In this document: piece after piece, positions 55,101 to 64,000 of the stretch
How the letters are laid out: each line of letters opens with the position of its first letter
How positions within the stretch are numbered: the stretch's first letter is position 1
Assembly: GCA_027625915.1 (NCBI GenBank)
Contig: JANTQA010000057.1
Coordinates: 1,054,001 to 1,118,000, forward strand
Reading direction: 5' to 3'
Source of the DNA: Anaeramoeba flamelloides
Lineage: Eukaryota > Metamonada > Anaeramoebidae
Length of the DNA stretch: 64,000 nt
Position numbers and translations under genes: made by a program
The notes under the pieces: generated by a model
The model's database searches: none
What the model was told of the DNA's origin: nothing
Seen by the model: the letters and a program-made list of their open reading frames with translations, nothing else

Positions 55101-58100
55101 TATTTAACCTGAAAATATCAATAATAAGTATTGATATCAAAACAATTGATACCGTTAAATTATACTTTAAAAACATTTGATTTTATCTCAAAAGTTTACG
55201 AAGGAAGCTTAATCAATTCTCCAGAAGATATCATTAAAAACATTGTTTTTAATCGTTTTTGTGAAGATTTCAGTTTTTTTCATTCTATCAATTAATTAAA
55301 TATTTGGGAAATTAGGACTTAAAAAATTTTCATTTATTAATTGGAAAATTACAGTATTAAAAGCTTTGAGTATGTTTCAAAATAAAATAAAATTTATCTT
55401 TAAGGGTAAAGTCATTCTGGTGGAAAATAATTTTCTGGAATGAAAAAAAACAATTTTGAAATTTTAAAGTTCCTCAAACCAATTAAAAACTAACCAAGAT
55501 GTGGTGTAGATAGATTTCTAAAAACCAACAATGAAAAAAGAGATTATTTTTAGAAAATGGTCAAAGAGCGATACTCAATTTCCAATTAAAATTGATAGAA
55601 TATATAATTTTTGAAAAAAACTGTGTCAATTTTGGAGTGTCGGATCTTTGGGGCTTTTTAAGATCTCAAAGATTTTGTTTTTCATTTTTTTCTATTTTCT
55701 CAAATGAGTTATTTTTTTCAAAGCAATGTTAAAAACTCCTTACTTTGTCAAATATAGAGAGTTACCAAACCACCACAAATTAGGTTAAAATTAATTAAAT
55801 TGATTGTGTTGTTAAGTAATCAAGTTTACAATAGGTTTGTCATAAATTAAAGTATATTATCATAAAAACTGAATCCTTAGAGTGTTCTATAATTCAAATG
55901 GTTTTAACATACTATAAATCTAATTGCACAATAAATTATTTCATTTTTTTTACTAATTATAACCTTTAAAAATTTTCATTTTGGGGATTTTTTTTTTTTT
56001 AATTCCTTTTCCATAACGAAAAATAGAAACTCCAACTAATAGTATTCTGGGTATTTAATAATTCCTATTTAGAACTTTCCAAAAGTAACTATTTTTATAA
56101 TTTTTTAATTTCAAATATTAACTCAATAATCATCAACACAAAAACCCAAAAACTGATTAGTTTTGTTTCCATTTTATCAAGATAATTGTAACATCAATAT
56201 ATTTCCAATGATTTGAGAAATAATTTGTTAAAATAATTTATTTGTTAATTATTTAATTTTTTTAAAAAAATTGAATTTTTTAGCAACTAATCGACATTTC
56301 GCCCTAAATTTAAGAAAGATATTTTGCAACTTTTGACTCTGAAAATTGATGGTTCAACCTTTAAATTTGTGGCAAAATGCAGATTTTATTCAGAAATTCT
56401 TTGGGTTTTTTGCTAATACAATGATCATTTTTAATTGATGGGATTAACTTATAGTAATAACTTTACTAATCGTTTTTTTTTAAGAGACATTTGAACCATG
56501 GAACACAAATGTGATTTGACCCAATAGTAACTTATTTTGATCTTAGACTTTTCCCTTGGTAGACGCTAATCCCTTAAGTGGGATATTCTTTTGAGTATTT
56601 TATTTAACTAAAATTTGATTTTTAAATTTTATTGGCCAAAATTAAAAACTTTTTAAAAATCAAAAGTAATTTTTGACAAATAAAAAAAATCCAAAAGAAA
56701 CGAAATTTTCAAAGAGAAAGAATAAAAATAATCTCCAAAACTCATAATCAAATATATATGACGACACACCTCTTAAAATATTGCTTTAGTTTTCGAATAT
56801 TTCAAAGATAAGAAGGAATTATTACCTAATGAAGAAACACTAAAAAATGAAAAAGAGAGAAGAACTTTCTTTGACTTGTAAAAAAAAGGTTCCTGACTTT
56901 ACTGATCAACTCATCAAAGAGAAGAAACTCACCCAAACATTGGTCTCTTAATAAAAAAAAATAACAGATTATTTTCAAACAGAGGAAAACTGAATCCTAA
57001 ATTTAAATTGAGGCAGATTCATTGATTTGGATCTCTTGTATTTTTTCCATTTGATAGATTATCAAAGTTGAAATCCCCCATATTAAAATTTTCTGATTTT
57101 TCCTGTTTTGGTAGATTTCTGTTTGAAAATTATCCTTTTTCTTTAAAAGTTTTTATAATTTTTGAGACTTCATTTTTGATCTCCAAGTTTTCTGTTTTCT
57201 TTTGGCTTTTTGCTGCTTTTTGAAAAGTCTCATTTTTTGGAATGGTTTTTTGTTTATTTTACCAATATCCCCCTATTATCTATTGGGGAATTTTTTCTCA
57301 AGTTTTCTGTTTGTCTGGAAAAATTATTGATTTTTCAAAAATAACAGAAAACTTCTAGAAATTTGCCATTAGTTTTTTTTTTATTATAATAGAATTGGGT
57401 TAAAAAATTAATGATTTTTTAATCAAAAACAAATAATTAAAAAAAAAAAAAACACCGTTAGTTTTTCCAGAATTCCAAAGAATAGAGTAAAATCAAAAAC
57501 TTTACTCAATTCTTTTGAATTCTGAAAAAGCTAAAGAGTCGTTAGGTTTTTTTTACTTTTTGAAATGTTAAGAAAATTTAATAAATCTTCTTTTCATTTC
57601 AAAACCTAAAAAAAATCACCATTAGCTTTTCCAGAATTTAAAAGAATTGAGTAAAATCAAAGATTTTTCTCTATACTTTTTAATTTTGGAAAATCGCCGG
57701 TTTTATTTTTTTTAATTTGAAAAATAAAAAGAAAATTTTTGAAATTTTCTTTTAATTTCTTAAATTAAAAAAAAGCTAGGCACTTGAAGGCACTCCACGG
57801 CACCCCACGCAAGTTACAAAAACATAACGGACTTTGACTAAAAGATCATTAAGATCAATTTTCATCTTGAATTTTTCTTTTTACTACATACACCAACATT
57901 TAAAAACTTCAAAAAAAAAAACAAGAATCAAATAAAATGATGAAAAATTTTGAATTTTTATATAATTTAATGAACTTTTCCATTTCTATTTTATTTCAAA
58001 TTAAAATTTTTACTAAAAGGTATTACCGGAATGCAAAAGCAGCTATTATTGTATATGATATCACAAACATAGATTCTTATAAAAGAGCAAAGGAATGGGT

Positions 58101-58410
58101 CAAAGAAATCAGAGAAAACGGGTTTCCAAAAGCAAAAATTGCATTAGTTGCAAACAAAATCGATCTCGAAAACCATAAAATTAGTTCAGAAGAAGGAATA
58201 AAGTATTCCGAATCAAATGATTTGATGTTTTTTGAATCTTCAGCAAAGAATGGGGAAGGCGTGGAATCTATATTCAAAGAGCTTTCTGCACAATTGCCAC
58301 TTGAATGGGGAGAAAAACCAAACCCTAAGGGGATTGGGGATTCCGACACAGATTCCGATGAAGAAATGCCAAATAATCAAAGAAATAATGATGGTGGTGG
58401 GTGTTGTTAA
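52170..58410 (+). CDS. Rab5-like small GTPase, 3 exons
   Basis: Exons: 52170-52358, 52566-52606, 58020-58410; 206 residues. Rab5-group GTPases govern early-endosome fusion. Motifs: P-loop GQSGVGKSS (16-24), switch I TTIGATF, DTAGQERYHSLIPMYYRNA across the second and third exons, NKID (122-125), SSAK (150-153), an acidic hinge DSDTDSDEE, and a C-terminal GGGCC for double prenylation. RYHSLIPMYYR and the IGATFL switch favour the Rab5/21/22 group. Intron 1 is 207 bp (GTATTT...TTTAG, phase 0). Intron 2 is 5413 bp (GTAATT...AAAAG, phase 2) and split codon AT|G restores Met77. Exon 2 has just 41 nt. The adjacent ATGs at 52170 and 52173 are the best start; an in-frame ATG at 52104 would add 22 residues unlike any Rab N-terminus. 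Confidence 0.92.
52997..53166. repeat. Foldback with TTAA-like ends
   Basis: Arms GGATTACAATCCCTGAAATT...TTATCTTGTG and complement ACACAAGATAATC...CAGGGATTGTAAACC; loop about 75 bp; outer bases TTTAAGG / CCTTAAGG. Confidence 0.75.
53905..55355. repeat. Long inverted repeat around a family A element
   Basis: 53905-54010 and 55245-55355 are about 100-bp complementary arms (TTTTCCAATTAATAAAAGAA; TTCATTCTATCAATTAATTA), enclosing family A copy 4. Confidence 0.65.
54103..54865 (-). mobile_element. TTAA-family A element, copy 4, full length
   Basis: TTAA + GGGATTAGCGTCTACC and GGTGGCGCTAATCCC + TTAA. 763 bp. Confidence 0.8.
55890..56573 (+). mobile_element. TTAA-family A element, copy 5
   Basis: Right end GGTAGACGCTAATCCC + TTAA (56574-56577); left end worn. 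Opposite orientation to copy 4. Confidence 0.7.
57030..57255 (-). mobile_element. LINE endonuclease fragment
   Basis: Minus strand reads FNMGDFNFDNLSNGKNTRDP, the GDFN block of exonuclease-endonuclease-phosphatase LINE endonucleases. A stop soon follows. Confidence 0.65.
57280..57800. repeat. Hairpin cluster HC8
   Basis: Clearest alternating array: H2 at 57458-57533, H1 at 57541-57617, H2 at 57622-57695, H1 at 57700-57775, then GCACTTGAAGGCACTCC. It ends about 220 bp before the last Rab exon. Confidence 0.8.
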
Positions 58411-60139
58411 ATATAATAAAAAAACAAAAACTTTTAATTGTTATTTTGGTTTATTATTTCTCCCGAGAATTATTAATAACAAATATCATATAAAAAAAAA
58501 TTATTATAACTACTTTGATATTATCAATGGTTTTTAAATACAGAGTTTTGTTTAAAAGTATAGAAATTAGCTTTAAGAGTGAATTTTATAAATTAACCAA
58601 AAAGATTTAAAAAATATCTTCAACCTAATTTCTAAATGAATTCTACAAAAAATAAAGAGACATATAAAGTATTCTTTAATAAACCCCAATTCAAAATTTT
58701 TAACACACCAAAATTCTATTTGTGAAAAAAAAAAACTTATTTAATCAATTAAAGAAGAAATACCAAATTAGAACCATCCACTAATTGAAATGTTAACACT
58801 TGTTTAAAAATTACAATACTCACAAAACAATAAATAAATAATTATCAATATAAATAAATCTAGGGTGTGTTAAAAATTTTGGAGAGAGCAAAACAAAAAA
58901 ATACATTAATAAATTTGTTGAAATTCTATTAGGATTATTGATCGATCAAATGGTTAGATGCTACCAACTAATTTTATTTGAGTTCTTCCATTTATACAAT
59001 TCAACTTTAACATAATATCGATGGTTGAAAAAAATTTTTGATCCAACGAAACAAATTACGTAATTCAAACAATGAAATGAAAACAAAAACTAAAAGATGA
59101 AAAAATGATTTTCATAACATACAAAAATCAAAATTATCTCCAATTTCAATGAAATTGTATTATTGCTATTGTTTGGAACGTTTTAGCTGTGTGGAAAATT
59201 TTGAATTTTAGTTTAAGAATAATATTTATCAAAGTTGAAATTATTTTTTAAATTATTCATCTGTAGCTGTTAAGTCCGAAATTTAAAATCAAAACTTGAA
59301 TTATGATATTATTATCAACCATTTTCCAGTCAAAGGGGCCCAGTTTTAGGGGAGTGAATTGCATGTTTAAAGGGTTTGAATGGATATTCGAACAAAATAT
59401 TTATTTCAGAAATTTCGAAATTGAAATTATTTTTTCTCATTTTTGTGTTTTTTTTTCGATTTTTTTTTGAGACCTAATTCAGTTGAAAAAAAATTTTTTA
59501 TTGCAAGATCAATAGTCACTTGGTAAAAACGTGTTATTCTAAGGTCATTGAAACCATGGAAATGGTTGTTGAGAAATCGTATTGATTTCTATTGAAATTT
59601 TATTCAATCTTTGATCATGATATTTGTTTAATCAAAGTGAAAAATTTCCACTTCATTTTCTTTTCTTTTTCAAATAGAGATCACAAATACCAACACACTT
59701 CGTTTAGGGACTTGATTTCTAAAAGAAAAGTATGGAAAATGAAGTGAAAAATGTTTGATATTTATTATTCAAATAACAGTAGAAGTTCAAAACAAACATC
59801 GTTGTTTTTCTCAATAGGGCCCTAAGAATTTGAGTTTTTCAATTTTTAAGAAAATATAATAATTTATTATATTTACTTCAGGTGGATATCAAATATTCTT
59901 TGGTATGTATTATTCAAATTATTTCTTGTTTAATCTTCAAATGCTATTTATAAAAAATATTTGATATTTGAAAAAAATTTTTTTTGGATACCCCTTTGAC
60001 TGAAACAAAGTTTAATTAAATTCTATATTCTACAAAACAAATTCTAAATATAAAAAACCTTTATGAATTAAGATTTTCCTGGAATTCTAAATAGAATAAA
60101 AATTTTTTTAATTTTAACTTGATTTCAATAGGATTTTTT
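58411..60139. other. Rab5-like 3' flank: repeat H and worn M5
   Basis: 58790-59230 is repeat H copy 1; about 59635-59785 resembles M5 (CTTCATTTTC...GAAAATGAAGTG). No gene. Confidence 0.5.
58790..59230. repeat. Dispersed repeat H, copy 1
   Basis: Similar to 61440-61860 (AACTCAACTTTAACTTAATA type blocks, TTGATCGATCAA region) and partly to 20024-20170 in reverse. Confidence 0.55.
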
Positions 60140-61070
60140 TGACTAATTATAATTGAATTTTTGTAAAAAAAAAAAAAGCATTTTGGGGGAGTAGTATTTT
60201 TTAAAAATAAATGAAATCTTGTTAAGATATTTAAAAAAAAAATGTTTTTTGACTAATGAAATAGATGAGTTAAATTCATTTAAAAAATTTATTAAATCTG
60301 AGTCTATTTTGTAAAATACAAAATTCACAAGTTTCCAATATAAAACCAAAAAAAGTCACCAATTTTTTTTATTAAAAATTAATTTAATTCTTGAAAATTG
60401 GAAAATTTATTTTTATTTTATGTTAGAAAGTATTGATTTTGAAAGAAAAATTTTATTTTGTTATTATTTTTAATTTTAAATTATTCCAATACAAATATTA
60501 GACAATAAAACTAATTGTGGTATAGGTGAGTTATGAAATGAACTTTTGATAGAAGTAAAAAAAAATTTATCAATAAAATTCTAGATCTATTATGCAAAAA
60601 AAATTTATTGTTTAAGTTTGAAAAAAGTAGTTTTCTGGTTTTCAAAAAAGGAAAAAAAAAATGCAAAAAAAATTTCAATTTATTGAAATTGTTTTTTGAA
60701 GAAATTTTTTGGTCTTATTCAAAAGAATTATTATAAAAATTAAAAGTATTTTTGAATGAAAAGATTGATTATAAATTTGCATGATAAAATTACTTGCAAA
60801 TTAAATATCAACAAGAAAATTTTATTTTAAAAAATCTAATTTCATTATTTATGAAAAAAAAAAAATAAAAAGTAAAATTTGTAGAAATAACTTGAAATCA
60901 CTAATATTTATAACTGTTTCAGGAATACATGCAAATAAGAGGAATTTTAAACTCCTCCCTTAAATTACAATAAAAATATATTTATAACTTCTTCTCTGAA
61001 ATTATTAAAAATAGAAATAATTTCAAAATGTTAAATAAATCATATTTTTGGCTAACCATAAGAATTATCC

Positions 61071-61101
<31 letters not shown>

Positions 61102-61340
61102 TCTTTACATGAATATACCGGTCAATAAAAACTTTTTATTGTATAATAATGATGAAAATTGTAACAAAAAAGGTTGTAACTTGCGATCTTGTAAGAAATA
61201 AAATGAATTTAACTGTTTTCTTTTTCATAAAAAAAGAAAAAGTTTATTGATTTCACATATATTTTTTTTTGTTTTTTAGATTTCTGGGCTGATAATTCAT
61301 ACAATTACATTTCACTTCTCTGTAAAATGTAATTAGAGAA
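60140..61340 (+). repeat. Dispersed repeat D, copy 2
   Basis: About 1.1 kb similar to 43377-44460, including CACAAGTTTCCAATATAAAA and AACTAATTGTGGTAT. Contains a 25-nt A tract at 61074-61098. Confidence 0.7.
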
Positions 61341-61439
61341 TATCACTAATAAAATTCTTTAAAATTTTGTCATGTTGTGATAGAATAATAACCACTAAAA
61401 TAAATTATATTGGATATAGCCATTAATACCGCTAACTAA

Positions 61440-61860
61440 TTGAAATATTAACTATTATTTATCAATCAAGATAATTAAAATTATAAATAATAAATTATTT
61501 AAATTCCAAATAAAAAAATCACAAATATTATTTTTTTTGTATAACAAAAAAAAAAGAAATTTGATAAATTTGTTTTCACTCCACTCATTATTGTTGATTG
61601 ATCAATCTAATGTGATAATACTATGAAACAAGTTTTTCAGATTTTTTCTAAGAAAATAACTCAACTTTAACTTAATACCATACACTCAAGAAAATTTTTT
61701 AAAGCAAATAAAATAAATTAGGTGACTCAAAAAACAATTAGGCAAACCAAACAAAAACTTTAAAAAAACAGAAAAGAAAAAAAATGAAAAAAATATTTTG
61801 AAATTAAAAAATCGGTAAATATTTCAAATCGAATGAAATTGTGATATTTTTCTTTTTTAA
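61440..61860. repeat. Dispersed repeat H, copy 2
   Basis: See 58790-59230. Confidence 0.5.
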
Positions 61861-62099
61861 CTGTTTTCGCTTTATCAAAAAAACTTCTTAAAATTGGATT
61901 TTATTAATATTATTTTATTGTGAAAAAACACTTTATCTGTATAAGAGTGGATTTATAAGTTATTATATATAGAAATACATTTATATATATATTATTAGGT
62001 ATATGTATGTATATATGTATATAGCTTCTTATTCAAAGATTGAATAAACACGAACATTAGAAGAAATTACATTTAATTTAGTTTCGTAAAATAAAATTA

Positions 62100-62296
62100 C
62101 AGTCAGTTTCACTTTTAAGGCACAAACTTTCAACGAAATTTAAGGCACAAAAAAAATCTCAAATTAAAGCACAAAATTCAGCTTCTAGTAAAATAAATTG
62201 TAAAAATTAAAATTTCAAAATTTTGTGCCTTAATTTGAGATTTTTTTGTGCTTTAAATTTCGTTGAAAGTTTGTGCCTTAAAAGTGAAACTGACTG
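62100..62296. mobile_element. Palindromic MITE M3, best-preserved copy
   Basis: TA + CAGTCAGTTTCACTTTTAAG and complement CTTAAAAGTGAAACTGACTG + TA. 197 bp, arms nearly identical over about 80 nt. Confidence 0.85.
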
Positions 62297-62771
62297 TAAA
62301 AATTTGACAAGGGACAAAAAATGGTTAAAAAATAAAAAGTCGGCCAATAGAATGAAGAATATTATAAGAATAAAGAAAAAAATTAAGAATTTAAAAGTAA
62401 ACTCTTTTTCAAAAATTGTGACTCAGCTGAAATAATAAATTGAAAAAAAAAATATCATTTAGTATTCAAGAACAATTAATATCTAAATATAATTTGTAAT
62501 TCATTTTTAAGTCATTCTAAATCTATAAAAACCTGATATATCAAAAATTAAAAAAAAATAAAACCAAAAACTAAAAAAAAGTGAATCACAATTTTTGAAA
62601 TGAGCATTACCGATTTTTTATTACTGAAATTTCACTAAAAAAAAGTTGAACAACAAGATTTTTTATGAATAATTAAATCCATTTTCAAAGGCATTACATA
62701 CCCTCAATTTTCTTCGTGATTATTAGTCTTTTCGAAGATCTCTTTTTTTTTTTAGGTATGAGGATATTTTG

Positions 62772-62774
<3 letters not shown>

Positions 62775-62833
<59 letters not shown>
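62775..62833. repeat. A tract of nearly 60 nt
   Basis: Unbroken A run; no retroposon body recognised before it. Confidence 0.95.
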
Positions 62834-62835
<2 letters not shown>

Positions 62836-63288
62836 AAAACAAAAGAAAAACTAAAATTTACAAAATTAGAAAAAATGATATTGATCCAAAAATTTGAAAA
62901 TATTTTTTGTAAAGAACACTTGAATAAACCCTAAAAAAATTTCCATTAACATTATAAAGTGAGTCAAAATTTATGAAAAATAGTTTAGATGAGAAAAATG
63001 TTTAAATTACGGAATTTTGATCAATTTTTATTAAATTGTTAGCCTGTATTATTGTAATAAAGTATTTTTTTTTTATTTATATTTGGATTATTAGTATGTG
63101 TAAGGAAATATTCTCTGAATTCAATTATTTATTTTATGTTGGTTTTCCTCAAGATTCTATCTATATCTTCTTTACCATAATCTTTAATTTAAATTTTTGA
63201 TTTTCTTGAATTAGTTTTTCATTTTTTTTTCTATATTTTTTCTATCTTTCCAGGACGTGGATAGTTTCTAATTGGTCATGAAAATGGT

Positions 63289-63295
<7 letters not shown>

Positions 63296-63346
<51 letters not shown>
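63296..63346. repeat. (AT)n microsatellite
   Basis: About 25 AT units. Confidence 0.95.
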
Positions 63347-63349
<3 letters not shown>

Positions 63350-63539
63350 TTATTTTTTCTTCTTCTTTTTTTTTTTATTTGATGATTTTTCTTTAATTAC
63401 TCCTTTCTATAAATAAATAAATAAATAAAAAATTTTTTTCTATCTTTTAAATTTCTATAGGAAATGGTTTAAGGGTAATCCAAAAAAGTGATATATTTTT
63501 TTTTCACTTTCAGAAAAAATTCTCTTTGTTAGTGAAGTT

Positions 63540-64000
63540 CTTCATTAATAGACAATGTCAAATTAAGTTTAATATTAATACCAATTGAATAAATAGTTAA
63601 GGTATTTATTTCAAAATATTTTTCTTGAAATATTCGAAAAAATAAAAAATAAAAAAAAAATAGTACTTTTTTTGGAGAAAACAATGTACGACCAATTTCA
63701 ATAAAAAACTGGATCTATGGAAAGGGTACAAATGATTTTTTTAACAATAATATGCATTTATATACTTTCAATTCTATTTGAAAATTTTTTGAGATTAAAC
63801 AAGTTATGAAAACAATTTTTTCGATCAAAAAGAAAATAATAAACACCAATTTTCACACCTCAAAAAATATTATTTAAAATCAAATATCAGAAAATATAAT
63901 AACTTTTATTTATGTAATACAAAACAAAGAAACAAATTGGATTATTATCAAGAATCAATAAATAGTAATTAATGGTTTTGGATATTTAAATACTTTTTTT
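63540..64000. repeat. Dispersed repeat G, copy 2 (runs off the window)
   Basis: Homologous to 29690-30190 in the same orientation; function unknown. Confidence 0.75.

Larger units (their letters stand above)
52607..58019 (+). other. 5.4 kb intron 2 of the Rab5-like gene
   Basis: Donor GTAATT, acceptor AAAAG. Contains a foldback (52997-53166), a long inverted pair (53905-54010 with 55245-55355), family A copies 4 and 5, a repeat D/44880-type piece (55470-55690), a LINE endonuclease fragment (57030-57255) and hairpin cluster HC8. No further gene. Confidence 0.85.

Noticed and set aside
57280-57800. CRISPR-like array
   Set aside because: Units are palindromes of two kinds with variable sequence and no unique spacers of constant length, in a eukaryotic intron.

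Overview
The window is nuclear DNA of a very A+T-rich unicellular eukaryote. It carries spliced genes with GT-AG introns, and the set of genes is purely eukaryotic: Rab GTPases, an ESCRT-III subunit and an RGS-domain protein. No bacterial-style operon, rRNA or tRNA was seen. A lysine aminotransferase with a probable organelle-targeting N-terminus, together with a coiled-coil/RGS/DUF547 protein, would suit a free-living amoeboid or anaerobic protist. The lineage cannot be fixed from this sequence alone.

Five protein-coding genes can be supported; four were reconstructed exon by exon. From left to right: (1) the first exon of a Rab-like GTPase on the minus strand (2898-3109), whose other exons must lie beyond the left edge; (2) an 812-residue coiled-coil + RGS + DUF547 protein on the minus strand (5738-11951), whose single 3.8 kb intron cuts the RGS domain in two; (3) a complete four-exon L-lysine 6-aminotransferase on the minus strand (21560-23783); (4) a complete five-exon CHMP1-type ESCRT-III subunit on the minus strand (31294-36332), with a 7-nt first coding exon and a 4.0 kb last intron; (5) a complete three-exon Rab5-like GTPase on the plus strand (52170-58410) with a 5.4 kb intron. 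Rab5 and CHMP1 both act in endosomal traffic, but they are 15.8 kb apart and nothing shows shared control.

Everything else is a dense, nested layer of mobile DNA. It includes LINE fragments (1-1007, 16738-18593, ~33590, ~48491, ~57030); a second retroposon family (X) whose 3' tail is a simple repeat; several Tc1/mariner-type or MITE families flanked by TA; at least four families whose ends read TTAAGGG...CCCTTAA; and clusters of two alternating hairpin units, which in four LINE copies sit at the same point. Small introns are 109-434 bp. Each of the three complete genes other than the aminotransferase has exactly one intron swollen to 3.8-5.4 kb by these repeats. The best-dated history is the B-family element at 15265-20019: a Tc1-like element, a LINE (itself holding a mariner and hairpins) and an X retroposon entered it separately, and removing them gives about 1.24 kb, matching a second copy at 23958-25662.

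The long gene-free stretches (11952-15260, 39943-42065, 45291-46550, parts of 58411-64000) hold low-complexity A/T sequence and decayed repeats, with no gene I could recognise.
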